From: Niastella sp.
Lineage (GTDB): Bacteria > Bacteroidota > Bacteroidia > Chitinophagales > Chitinophagaceae
Direction of reading: 5' to 3'
Length of the DNA stretch: 64,000 nt
NCBI GenBank assembly: GCA_016710595.1
Contig: JADJVM010000006.1
Coordinates: 241,501 to 305,500, forward strand
Below are positions 52,577-62,048 of the stretch, in pieces. The translations under genes were made by a program, and so were the position numbers. Numbering within the stretch: position 1 is the stretch's first letter; each line of letters begins with the position of its first letter. The notes under the pieces are model-generated. The model had not been told where the DNA came from and made no database searches. It saw only the letters and a program-made list of their open reading frames with translations.

Positions 52577-54370
52577 ATGAAAAAGTATTTTATAACCTTT
52601 TTGCCACTAACTCTTTTGCTACTATCGTTTGCCCCTGCAGACGAAAAAGTTACAACCACATCTACGTTGAACAGTGTTACTGTTTATCGTGCCGGAGCTG
52701 AGATGAACCATACAGCGAACGCTTACTTAAAGCAAGGGAATACAGAGCTAAAAATTGATGGCATTAGCAGTTATCCCGATCTAAACAGCATACAGGTGAA
52801 ATGCCCCGCTAGTGTTACCATTTTAAGTTTAGAATATGGAAATGATTATTTAAAAGAAGAAGATAACAGCAGTGTAAAAAGATTGAAAGACTCCCTTACC
52901 ATCATAGCAGATGAAATAAAAAAAATTGATGTAATGATTACATCGCAAAATGAATTGTTAGATGTATTAAAAACCAACAAAGAAGTGAAAGGCAGCCAGG
53001 CAGGCCTGAGTGTAGCAGAACTGGCAAAACTAATGGATTATTATGAACTAAAAAGTATTGAAATAAGAAACCGGCTACTGCTACATAACAGTAAAAAGAA
53101 TAAACTACAAAACACGCAAAGCCGCTTATCTCAACAAATAAATGAAGAGCAAAAAAAGAATACAAAAACAGGCGGTACACTTACTTTGCAATTGTATGTT
53201 GCTGCTGCCGGTAATAGCAAGTTCGATGTCTCATATATCACCCGGAATGCTTACTGGACGCCCTACTACGATGTAAAAGCAGCAGATATTAAAAGTCCTT
53301 TACAGTTTATTTATAAAGCAAAAATATCTCAAACAACCGGAATAGACTGGAAGAAAGTGAAACTTTCATTATCCACTTCTACCCCATCCAGCTTTGGTAA
53401 TGCGCCACTTTTAAAAACATGGTTTTTAAGTTATATAGATACATACGGGGCAATAAACAAAAGTTTAAATAAAATCAATACAATTCCGGGTATTGCGGGT
53501 GCATCTTCAGAATTAAGTGAAGTAGTTGTTACAGCTTATGGAAATAGAAGAGACGGGAAAATTGAGGATGCCATCTATATTGTAAATGGCAATCTGATGA
53601 GTAAGTCAGAATTTTCAAAATTTACGCCACAGGCTATTAAAAGCACTGAAGTATTATCACCCTCAGACGCTGTTGCGCTTTACGGTAGCCGGGCTGCTGG
53701 CGGAGCTGTAATTGTAAACTTAAAAGATGGATTAGATGATTACGTATCAGTAAGTGAAAGTACTTTAGATATCACCTATGATATAGATATCCCTTATGAC
53801 GTGCCAACTAATGGAAAACCTCAAATAGCTACATTAAAAGAGACATCTGTACCAGCATTATACAAATACTATACGGTTCCGAAACTAGATAAAGAAGTCT
53901 ATCTGCTGGCAGAAATACCCAACTGGCAAACATTAAATTTACTTCCCGGTGAAGCCAATATCATTTTTGAAGGTACTTATATTGGTAAATCCTTTATAGA
54001 TCCGGCCAGTACGAGTGATACATTAAACTTTACCTTAGGCACCGATAAACGGGTAATTATAAAAAGAGAAAAATTAGTTGATTTTAGCAGTATCAAATTT
54101 TTAGGATCCAATAAACTGCAAACTTTAGCTTTTGATATCACTGTAAAAAACAATAAAAAAGAAGCGATACAAATTATTGTAAAAGACCAATACCCCATTA
54201 GCAGTAATAAAGAAATAGAAGTAGATTTATTAGAAAATAGTGCTGGTGCTGTGAATGAGGAAATAGGCGTCGTAACATGGATCCTGAATATTGAACCGGG
54301 GCAAAGCAAAAAAGTGAGAATAAGTTATTCAGCAAAATATCCGAAAAACAAAACAATCAATTTTAATTAA
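52577..54370 (+). CDS. MuiA/DUF4139 family protein with an inserted TonB-receptor plug fragment
   Basis: 597 aa from ATG 52577, which begins a signal peptide (MKKYFITFLPLTLLLLSFAP). The N-terminal DUF4140-like domain (about 25-120, TLNSVTVYRAGAEMNHTANA) and a coiled coil (about 95-205) precede the DUF4139 body, which has the SYITRNAYWTPYYDVKA and GIDWKKVKLSLSTSTP signatures. Residues 313-383 are unlike this family: they read as a SusC-type piece (SEVVVTAYG, YIVNG, ALYGSRAAGGAVIVNLK). DUF4139 sequence then resumes to the end. Located in the envelope by its signal peptide; function unknown. Confidence 0.85.
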   Translation: MKKYFITFLPLTLLLLSFAPADEKVTTTSTLNSVTVYRAGAEMNHTANAYLKQGNTELKIDGISSYPDLNSIQVKCPASVTILSLEYGNDYLKEEDNSSVKRLKDSLTIIADEIKKIDVMITSQNELLDVLKTNKEVKGSQAGLSVAELAKLMDYYELKSIEIRNRLLLHNSKKNKLQNTQSRLSQQINEEQKKNTKTGGTLTLQLYVAAAGNSKFDVSYITRNAYWTPYYDVKAADIKSPLQFIYKAKISQTTGIDWKKVKLSLSTSTPSSFGNAPLLKTWFLSYIDTYGAINKSLNKINTIPGIAGASSELSEVVVTAYGNRRDGKIEDAIYIVNGNLMSKSEFSKFTPQAIKSTEVLSPSDAVALYGSRAAGGAVIVNLKDGLDDYVSVSESTLDITYDIDIPYDVPTNGKPQIATLKETSVPALYKYYTVPKLDKEVYLLAEIPNWQTLNLLPGEANIIFEGTYIGKSFIDPASTSDTLNFTLGTDKRVIIKREKLVDFSSIKFLGSNKLQTLAFDITVKNNKKEAIQIIVKDQYPISSNKEIEVDLLENSAGAVNEEIGVVTWILNIEPGQSKKVRISYSAKYPKNKTINFN

Positions 54371-54391
54371 ATTCAAATTTTTTCTAAAAAG

Positions 54392-54413
54392 CCTGTCATC
54401 TGACAGGTTTTTT
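54392..54413 (+). terminator. Intrinsic terminator after the MuiA-like gene
   Basis: CCTGTCA (54392-54398) and TGACAGG (54401-54407), followed by TTTTTT. Confidence 0.8.
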
Positions 54414-54478
54414 AGTTTAATAACCAAATGCTGAGATGATTACTGGTATTCCAATTTTTCACAATAACTCTACTATCT

Positions 54479-54486
54479 TATCTTTG
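54479..54486 (+). promoter_or_regulatory. Promoter -7 element of sucD
   Basis: TATCTTTG, 37 nt before the ATG; no exact TTG at the expected spacing. Confidence 0.55.
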
Positions 54487-54523
54487 CGGCATCTCAACAC
54501 AAAATATACTTTAAAAATACACT

Positions 54524-55399
54524 ATGTCAGTATTAGTAAATAAAGATTCAAAAGTAATTGTACAAGGTTTCACTGGTACGGAAGGCACTTTTCATGCAAC
54601 TCAAATGATTGAATATGGAACCCAATTGGTAGGTGGTGTAACACCCGGCAAGGGTGGCACTACACATTTAGAAAGGCCAGTATTTAATACCGTAAGCGAT
54701 GCAGTAAAAGAAACGGGAGCGAATGTAAGTATCATTTTTGTACCACCTGCTTTTGCCGCAGATGCCATTATGGAAGCGGCAGATGCAGGAATTGCATTGG
54801 TTGTATGCATTACCGAAGGGATTCCCGTACAGGATATGGTGAATGTAAAAAATATTTTAGCAGAATCAAAGACAAGGTTAATTGGGCCAAACTGCCCCGG
54901 CATTATTACAGCAGATGAATGTAAAGTAGGTATTATGCCCGGCTTTATTTTTAAGAAAGGACGTATTGGAATTGTTTCAAAATCGGGGACCCTTACTTAT
55001 GAAGCTGCCGACCAGGTAGCGAAGGCAGGCCTTGGAATATCTACTGCCATCGGAATTGGTGGCGACCCCATAATTGGAACAACTACCAAACAAGCAGTAG
55101 AATTATTTATGAATGACCCCGAAACCGATGCAATAGTAATGATTGGTGAAATTGGTGGCGGTATGGAAGCAGAAGCAGCAGCGTATATAAAAAGTACCAA
55201 CAATAAAAAACCGGTTGTAGGATTTATTGCGGGACAAACAGCACCTCCCGGCCGCAGAATGGGCCATGCCGGCGCCATTGTAGGCGGTGCTGAAGATACT
55301 GCAGCTGCTAAAATGAAAATTATGGGCGAATGTGGTATCCATGTGGTAGCAAGCCCCGCAGACATCGGTAAAGCAATGGCCGATGTGCTAAAAAAATAA
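54524..55399 (+). CDS. sucD: Succinate-CoA ligase, alpha subunit
   Basis: 291 aa, full length. It converts succinyl-CoA to succinate with NTP formation. The CoA-binding Rossmann domain has GFTGTEGTFHATQMIEYG and the phosphorylated His248 lies in GHAGAIVGG. sucC is not adjacent, so the alpha subunit gene stands alone. Own promoter and terminator. Works directly after the OdhA complex of the TCA cycle. Confidence 0.97.
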   Translation: MSVLVNKDSKVIVQGFTGTEGTFHATQMIEYGTQLVGGVTPGKGGTTHLERPVFNTVSDAVKETGANVSIIFVPPAFAADAIMEAADAGIALVVCITEGIPVQDMVNVKNILAESKTRLIGPNCPGIITADECKVGIMPGFIFKKGRIGIVSKSGTLTYEAADQVAKAGLGISTAIGIGGDPIIGTTTKQAVELFMNDPETDAIVMIGEIGGGMEAEAAAYIKSTNNKKPVVGFIAGQTAPPGRRMGHAGAIVGGAEDTAAAKMKIMGECGIHVVASPADIGKAMADVLKK

Positions 55400-55419
55400 T
55401 AAAATAATTTCATTCTATA

Positions 55420-55445
55420 GCCGGCTCGCAACAGCCGGCATTTTT
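55420..55445 (+). terminator. Intrinsic terminator after sucD
   Basis: GCCGGCT (55420-55426) and AGCCGGC (55433-55439), then ATTTTTA. Confidence 0.85.
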
Positions 55446-55631
55446 ATACCTGCAAAAAAGAAGGATTGTATTTTTATTTTTAGCCTGGTATTTGTGTAAT
55501 ATTCATTAGTAATACATCTTACTAAAAAAAGAATTTCTATGTATTCCTTACTAAGCAAAGTTTCTGGCAAATTATTACCTGGCTTTATAAAATGGATTAA
55601 CTTGTATTTACATATATCTAAACCACCCGCA

Positions 55632-58600
55632 ATGAAAGCATTTACGCTACTTTTAGTATCCTCTTTCTTAATATTATTACCCGCTATGGCACAAAAAACG
55701 GATTTTGATGCAGCATGGAAAAAGTTGCAGGATTTAGAAAAAAAAGGGCTCACCCAAAGCGCTTCGCAACAAGCGAATGTAATTTTTGATCTTGCACTCT
55801 CTTCCCAAAATGAACCGCAACAAATAAAAGCAGCGATGTATGTAATGAAGTATCGCTACACCCTGAGTGATGAAGAAGCGATGGCAAAAAATTATGCTTA
55901 TATAGATAGCCTGGTGAATAAAACAAAAGCACCGGCAAAAAATATTTTATTGAGTATGCAGGCCGATTATTTACATGCCTTTAAAAACAATAACCGGTAT
56001 CAATTATATCAACGTACAGCGCTTGAAAATGAAAATAGTACCGATATCCATACCTGGAGCCTGAAAAAACTAAATGCTGAAATTGAAAAGTTATACAAAG
56101 CCTCATTACAAAATGATGAGCTTCTTAAAACAACCCCAGTTTCACAATTTAATGATATTTTAGACAAAGGTGAAAATACCCGCATCCTCCGCCCTACATT
56201 ATACGATTTCCTGGCACACCGGGCATTATCTTATTTCATCAATACTGAAAACGATATCAGTTCACCAGGTTTTAAATTTATTATTGATGATGAAAATGCT
56301 TTTGCAAATACAGCAATATTTGTAAAAATAAAATTTAAAACTCAGGACTCAAGTTCGCTTCTTTACCAGGCGCTCCTGGTATTTCAGGATATTCTTCGTT
56401 TTCATTTACAGGATAAGAATACAGATGCATTGATAGATGCCGATATTGAAAGAATTAATTTTGTTCATGATCATGCTGTTGTAGCTGATAAAGATCAGCT
56501 ATACGAATTGGCTTTAAAAGCCATTGAACAAACCTATGCTAACAATCCATTGGTAGCAGATGCTATGTATGCAAGAGCAAATTTATATTTTAACCAGGGC
56601 GAGCAGTACGACCGAATTACAAAAAAAGAATTTCAATTTAAATTAAAAGAGGCAGTTGCGCTTTGTAAAGAAACGGTTGCTAAATACCCTGGCACGGCCG
56701 GGGCTTTAAATTGCTTTAACCTGGATAATATGATTCACAGGCCAGGCCTTGATATGGTAACCGAGAAAGTAAATGTGAGCAATACCGCATTCCGCACCCT
56801 TGTGAAATACAAAAACCTTTCAACCATTTATTTAAGAATTGTAAAAACAAATTATGATGACTGGAACAAATTGGTAAACCAGGAAATGTATAAAAGTTGG
56901 GAAGCCTTAGTAAATTCAAACGTGTTAAAAAGTTGGTCGCAATCTTTTCCAAACCCGGGTGACATGCAAGATCATGCTGCCGAAATAAAAATTGATGGGC
57001 TCCCCAATGGCATGTATGTGATCCTGGCGAGCCTAAGCCCCAATTTTGAATTAAGCAATAATTATCTTTCAAGGCAATTAACTTATATCAGTGATATTAG
57101 TTACATTATCAGTACAAAAAATGAATTGTATGTATTAAACAGGAGTACAGGCGAGCCCTTAGAAAATGCACAAGTACAATTGTGGGATAACCATTACAAT
57201 TATAGTACAAGTAAATATGAAAAACAAAAAGCCGGGCATTATGTAACAGATAAGAACGGTTTAGCTATTTTGAAATTTAAGGATCGAAATTATTATAACA
57301 ACAATATCCAGGTGAATTATAAATCTGATGAGCTCCATACAACAGATGAATTTTACCTAAGCTATTATCAGGGTGAAAGTGAAAGACAAGATGTAAAACA
57401 AACTTTCTTTTTTACTGACAGGAGTATTTACCGCCCGGGGCAAACTTTATACTTTAAAGGCGTAGTAATTAATAGAAACAAGAAAGACGGTATGCCCAGC
57501 ATTGTACCCAATTACAAAACCCAGGTTGTTTTATATGATGCAAACAGGCAAAAAGTAAAATCATTGTTCATTGAAACCAATGAATATGGTTCATATCATG
57601 GAAGCTTTCAATTACCCGAAGGCAGTTTAAATGGCAATTTTTACATTTCTGATACCGCAACAAAAAGCAATCAATATTTTTCAGTAGAAGAGTATAAAAG
57701 GCCAAAATTTTTGGTAGAAATATCAAAGCCAACAGGAAGTTACCGGGTAAACGACAGTATAAAAGTGTTGGGAAATGCAAAAGCGTATGCCGGGAATAAT
57801 ATAGACGGCGCAGCAATAAGTTACCGGGTGGTGCGCAAAACACAATATCCTATATGGTGGGGATGGGGCAGGTACTGGCCACCCTATTACCAAAAGGAAG
57901 AAATGGAAATTATGAATGGGAATACCATTACCGATGCAAACGGCCATTTTGAAATTTCATTTAAAGCGATCCCTGATGAAACTGTAAGTAAAAAAGATCA
58001 ACCCACATTTTATTATGAGGTATCTGCCGATGTTACCGATATTAATGGTGAAACACGTTCTGCTTCTACAAACATAGCGGTAAGTTACCAGGCCATACAA
58101 TTAAACATTGCATTAGATGAAAGAATTGACGCTGATAGTTTAAAAAATATAAGGATCAGTAGTACCAACAGCAATGGAATTTATGAACCGGCAAAAATAA
58201 AATTGAATATTTACAGCTTAAATAATCCAGGCAAAATGTTCAGGGAAAGATACTGGGAAGCACCAGATCAATTTGTGATGAGTAAAGAAGATTATTATAA
58301 ATATTTTCCTTACGATGCTTATGCTAACGAGAATCAGATTGGCAGTTGGGGTGTAGGGCCTGCGGTAATAGAAATAAATGATAGCACCGAAAAAGATGGT
58401 GCATTTAAAATAAAAAATATTGCACTAAAACCAGGATGGTATAAAATAGTAGCAACATCAAAAGATAAGTTTGGTGAAGATGTAAGGGCAGAAAAATTAA
58501 TTTTTATCATCAATAATATTAATCCTGCCAAAAACTTACCCCTATTGGTTGATGTAAATAAAAAATCATTAGAACCAGGGGAAACTGCATCATTAGCCTA

Positions 58601-61600
58601 TCATACAGGTTTTGATAAGATATGGTTAATTCAAAAATCATCAACAGTTAACAAGAAGATTAATACTATTTATACAAATGTAGATCAGACTAATCCGTAC
58701 CGAACGAATATCTTAATAACTGAAGCTGACCGGGGCGGAATTTATATTGGATATGCTTTTGTAAAAAATAACCGGGTATATAAAGGAAGGAACTATGTTA
58801 GTATTCCCTGGACCAATAAACAGTTACAAGTAAAATATGAAACTTACAGAGATAAGCTCTTACCCGGAAGTGAAGAAAAATGGAAAATAAAAATTTCAGG
58901 CCCTAAAACTGACCAGGTAACTGCAGAAACGCTCATTAGCATGTACGATGCTTCACTCGATCAATTTAAACCACATCAATGGGCCAACCTTTATTCCACC
59001 TGGCCATATAATAATACATATATTGACTGGCAACAAACAGATAACTTCCAGCAAGAAAATTCAAATGATTATGACCGGTTAATGCAAGATTATAAAAGCA
59101 TCCCACCTAAAACTTATGATGGCTTATTAAATAATGGATGGATATATAGTAGTATTTCTGTGAGGTTAAGAGGCATGGTAGCAGGCTCTCCAGTTGTGGC
59201 TGATGAACTCGATTCGGCAGAAGAACAGAGGGCAAAAAAAAGCATGGGTTTTGCAACAACAATTAAAAGTGAAGATAAAAATACTGATACAACTACTGAA
59301 AAGCCAAATCAAAATGGACAGGGTGAAATCCAGGTTCGCAAAAACTTTAATGAAACCGCATTCTTTTTTCCCAACTTAGTTACTGACAAATATGGTAATG
59401 TAGCATTTTCATTTACCATACCGGAAGCGCTTACGAAATGGAAAATGATGACAATGGCTTATGATAAAAACCTGGCCAGTGCTTATTCCGAAAAAACAGT
59501 AGTTACTCAAAAACCATTAATGATTCAACCTTTTGCGCCTCGTTTTTTCAGGGAAGGTGACCAGTTGGAATTTACTGCCAAAATCGTAAACCTGGAAGAC
59601 AAAGAGCTTACCGGCATCGCAACACTTGAACTGTTTGATGCCACAAACAATAAGCCCGTTGATGGTTGGTTTAAAAACATATTTCCCAACCAATATTTTA
59701 CAGTTGCTGCCGGGCAAAGTTCATTGGTAAAATTCCCGATAGGCATCCCTACAAACTTTAATAGTGCATTGCTGTACCGTATAAAAGCAGTAACCAAAGA
59801 TGGTGCTTTTTCCGATGGTGAAGAAATGGTGCTCCCGGTATTGAGCAACCGTATGCTGGTAACAGAAAGCATGCCTTTGAACATGCGCCATACAAACAAT
59901 AAGAATTTTACTTTCCAAAAATTATTACAATCGGGTAATAGTAGCAGCCTGAGCAACCAATCGCTTACGGTAGAATATACCAGTAACCCTGCCTGGTATG
60001 CCATACAGTCATTACCTTACTTAATGGAGTATCCTTATGATTGCGTGGAACAAAATTTTAATCGTTATTATGCAAACACATTGGCATCTTACATAAGTTA
60101 CAGTACGCCAAAAATTAAAGCAATTTTTGAACAATGGAAAAATTTAGATACCGCTGCCCTGCTGAGTAACCTTCAAAAAAATGAAGAGTTGAAAGCAGCC
60201 TTGATACAGGAAACTCCATGGGTATTACAAGCTAAAAATGAAAATGAGCAAAAAAAGAATATTGGTTTATTATTCGATATGGTGAGGATGGCTAAAGAAA
60301 AAGCGAATACATACAACAAATTAAAACAGGCACAAACACCCAATGGGGGATTTGCCTGGTTTACGGGAGGCAGTGATGATCGCTATATGACCCAGTACAT
60401 TTTTACCGGCATGGGCCATCTTAAAAAACTAAATGCATTGGAGCCGGAAGATTACAGCTTGCTGAAACCCATGATAGATAAAGGGCTTGCCTATCTTGAT
60501 GAACGCATAAAAGAAGATTATGATTATTTGATAAACCACAAAATAAAATTAAATCAAAACAACCTTTCTTACATGGCAATTCAATACTTGTATATGAATA
60601 GTTTTTTTGCAGATCATAAATTAAATGATAAATCAAAAAAAGCATACAATTATTATTTTGACCAGGCTAAAAAATTTTGGTTGCCACAATCCAAGTATAT
60701 GCAGGCAATGATTGCACTTACAATGTATAGAAAAGGGGAATTGAAAACCGCCCATGAGATTATGGCATCATTGAAAGAAAATGCAGTAACCAATGCTGAA
60801 ATGGGAACCTATTGGAAAGAGTTTGCAAAAAATGGTTATTACTGGTACCAGGCACCCATTGAAAGCCAGGCGCTAATGATTGAAGCCTTTACAGAAGTAA
60901 AACAGGATACTGAGATGGTAGATAATTTAAAAACATGGCTCTTAAAAAACAAGCAAACCAATCAATGGAATTCTACCAAAGCCACTGCTGAAGCCTGCTA
61001 TGCACTTTTACTAAAAGGTAGCAATTGGCTTGCAGAAGAAAATAAAGTTACCATTCAACTGGGCAATACCACCCTAAGCAGTACCGATGCAAAAACAGAA
61101 GCAGGTACCGGTTATTTTAAACAAAAAATACCAGGTGAAAAAGTACAGCAGGGAATGGGCCATATCAATGTGAAAATAGAAAAGACAGATGTAAAAAGCA
61201 GTTCCAGTAGTTGGGGCGCTGTATATTGGCAATACTTTGAAAATTTAGATAAAATTACAACTGCAGAAACTCCCCTTAAGTTAGTGAAGAAACTTTTTGT
61301 AGAGAAAAACACAACTACCGGTCCAGTATTGCAGGCGATACATGAGGGGGATGTAATTCATATTGGCGATAAAATAAAAATACGTATTGAATTGCGGGCA
61401 GACAGGGATATGGAATATGTACACATGAAAGACATGCGTGCATCATGTATGGAACCTGTAAATGTATTAAGCAGTTATAAATGGCAGGGCGGACTGGGCT
61501 ATTATGAAAGCACCAAAGATGCCAGTACCAACTTCTTTTTTGGCTGGCTCCCCAAAGGCACGTATGTATTTGAGTACCCCTTATTTGTAACACATGCAGG

Positions 61601-61691
61601 CGATTTTAGCAATGGCATCACACAAATACAATGTATGTACGCCCCGGAATTTACCAGTCACAGCGAGGGTTTAAGGCTAGTTGTTGAATAA
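55632..61691 (+). CDS. Alpha-2-macroglobulin family protein
   Basis: 2019 aa from ATG 55632, where a signal peptide starts (MKAFTLLLVSSFLILLPAMA-Q); 55539 would bury it. An N-terminal helical region without clear family (about 20-430) is followed by macroglobulin domains, with FFTDRSIYRPGQTLYFKGV typical of MG domains. A low-complexity Glu/Lys/Thr stretch (about 1194-1240) may be the bait region. The A2M core follows (FFFPNLVTDKYGNVAFSFTI) with the thioester motif CVEQ at Cys1471 in YPYDCVEQ, then the TED helices and receptor-like C-terminus. It would trap attacking proteases. No lipobox and no neighbouring pbpC, unlike the enterobacterial system. Confidence 0.93.
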   Translation: MKAFTLLLVSSFLILLPAMAQKTDFDAAWKKLQDLEKKGLTQSASQQANVIFDLALSSQNEPQQIKAAMYVMKYRYTLSDEEAMAKNYAYIDSLVNKTKAPAKNILLSMQADYLHAFKNNNRYQLYQRTALENENSTDIHTWSLKKLNAEIEKLYKASLQNDELLKTTPVSQFNDILDKGENTRILRPTLYDFLAHRALSYFINTENDISSPGFKFIIDDENAFANTAIFVKIKFKTQDSSSLLYQALLVFQDILRFHLQDKNTDALIDADIERINFVHDHAVVADKDQLYELALKAIEQTYANNPLVADAMYARANLYFNQGEQYDRITKKEFQFKLKEAVALCKETVAKYPGTAGALNCFNLDNMIHRPGLDMVTEKVNVSNTAFRTLVKYKNLSTIYLRIVKTNYDDWNKLVNQEMYKSWEALVNSNVLKSWSQSFPNPGDMQDHAAEIKIDGLPNGMYVILASLSPNFELSNNYLSRQLTYISDISYIISTKNELYVLNRSTGEPLENAQVQLWDNHYNYSTSKYEKQKAGHYVTDKNGLAILKFKDRNYYNNNIQVNYKSDELHTTDEFYLSYYQGESERQDVKQTFFFTDRSIYRPGQTLYFKGVVINRNKKDGMPSIVPNYKTQVVLYDANRQKVKSLFIETNEYGSYHGSFQLPEGSLNGNFYISDTATKSNQYFSVEEYKRPKFLVEISKPTGSYRVNDSIKVLGNAKAYAGNNIDGAAISYRVVRKTQYPIWWGWGRYWPPYYQKEEMEIMNGNTITDANGHFEISFKAIPDETVSKKDQPTFYYEVSADVTDINGETRSASTNIAVSYQAIQLNIALDERIDADSLKNIRISSTNSNGIYEPAKIKLNIYSLNNPGKMFRERYWEAPDQFVMSKEDYYKYFPYDAYANENQIGSWGVGPAVIEINDSTEKDGAFKIKNIALKPGWYKIVATSKDKFGEDVRAEKLIFIINNINPAKNLPLLVDVNKKSLEPGETASLAYHTGFDKIWLIQKSSTVNKKINTIYTNVDQTNPYRTNILITEADRGGIYIGYAFVKNNRVYKGRNYVSIPWTNKQLQVKYETYRDKLLPGSEEKWKIKISGPKTDQVTAETLISMYDASLDQFKPHQWANLYSTWPYNNTYIDWQQTDNFQQENSNDYDRLMQDYKSIPPKTYDGLLNNGWIYSSISVRLRGMVAGSPVVADELDSAEEQRAKKSMGFATTIKSEDKNTDTTTEKPNQNGQGEIQVRKNFNETAFFFPNLVTDKYGNVAFSFTIPEALTKWKMMTMAYDKNLASAYSEKTVVTQKPLMIQPFAPRFFREGDQLEFTAKIVNLEDKELTGIATLELFDATNNKPVDGWFKNIFPNQYFTVAAGQSSLVKFPIGIPTNFNSALLYRIKAVTKDGAFSDGEEMVLPVLSNRMLVTESMPLNMRHTNNKNFTFQKLLQSGNSSSLSNQSLTVEYTSNPAWYAIQSLPYLMEYPYDCVEQNFNRYYANTLASYISYSTPKIKAIFEQWKNLDTAALLSNLQKNEELKAALIQETPWVLQAKNENEQKKNIGLLFDMVRMAKEKANTYNKLKQAQTPNGGFAWFTGGSDDRYMTQYIFTGMGHLKKLNALEPEDYSLLKPMIDKGLAYLDERIKEDYDYLINHKIKLNQNNLSYMAIQYLYMNSFFADHKLNDKSKKAYNYYFDQAKKFWLPQSKYMQAMIALTMYRKGELKTAHEIMASLKENAVTNAEMGTYWKEFAKNGYYWYQAPIESQALMIEAFTEVKQDTEMVDNLKTWLLKNKQTNQWNSTKATAEACYALLLKGSNWLAEENKVTIQLGNTTLSSTDAKTEAGTGYFKQKIPGEKVQQGMGHINVKIEKTDVKSSSSSWGAVYWQYFENLDKITTAETPLKLVKKLFVEKNTTTGPVLQAIHEGDVIHIGDKIKIRIELRADRDMEYVHMKDMRASCMEPVNVLSSYKWQGGLGYYESTKDASTNFFFGWLPKGTYVFEYPLFVTHAGDFSNGITQIQCMYAPEFTSHSEGLRLVVE

Positions 61692-61728
61692 CATGAAAGG
61701 CTTATAAAAAAATATATTTTAAAAATAT

Positions 61729-61760
61729 TTGGTGGTACAAAACTTATCACTATATATTTG
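61729..61760 (+). promoter_or_regulatory. Full Bacteroidota-type promoter of the SAM-regulated operon
   Basis: TTG (61729-61731), a 21-nt spacer and TATATTTG (61753-61760). The predicted transcript starts about 15-20 nt before the aptamer. Confidence 0.7.
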
Positions 61761-61780
61761 CAGCAGTTCTTTTAAACAAT

Positions 61781-61891
61781 TCTTATCAAGAAAGGCAGAG
61801 GGTAATGGCCCGATGAAGCCTTGACAACCTGTTCAAATGAAAGTTTGAAAAAGGTGCCAATTCCATCCCGGATATTTCGGGACAGATAAGT
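61781..61891 (+). ncRNA. SAM-I (S-box) riboswitch aptamer
   Basis: CTTATC (61782-61787) pairs with GATAAG (61885-61890) as P1. The conserved core AGAGGG, GGCCCGATGAAGCC and TTGACAACC follows in S-box order. P3 is TTCAAA/TTTGAA (61832-61849) and P4 is CCCG/CGGG (61866-61882). SAM binding is expected to favour the downstream terminator and reduce expression of the gamma-synthase and homoserine dehydrogenase genes. Confidence 0.9.
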
Positions 61892-61929
61892 CAGATGAAA
61901 CGCTTTTACAAATGATTCAACATATTTGA

Positions 61930-61962
61930 AAGCTCACCTGATTTACCGGGTGAGCTTTTTTG
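61930..61962 (+). terminator. Terminator of the SAM riboswitch expression platform
   Basis: AAGCTCACC (61930-61938) and GGTGAGCTT (61949-61957) form a perfect 9-bp stem followed by a T run, 38 nt after the aptamer and 86 nt before the first gene. Confidence 0.85.
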
Positions 61963-62048
61963 TTTTGTAACCCCCAAACAAAAGCTCACGGTAATTTCTC
62001 TTTGTTTTTTTGATACGAATATTTTACAAAATATTAAATAAAAAAACA

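Larger units (their letters stand above)
61692..62048 (+). other. 357-bp leader region of the methionine operon
   Basis: Holds a promoter (61729-61760), a SAM-I riboswitch (61781-61891), a terminator (61930-61962) and a second copy of the terminator 5' arm (61980-61989). The region between the A2M stop and the promoter is AT-rich, with no clear terminator. Confidence 0.8.

Noticed and set aside
52441..52701. 86-codon ORF at the start of the MuiA-like gene
   Set aside because: It overlaps the signal peptide and first domain of the real gene in another frame.
55539..55631. Upstream start of the alpha-2-macroglobulin gene
   Set aside because: It would put 31 residues before a well-formed signal peptide, preventing normal export.
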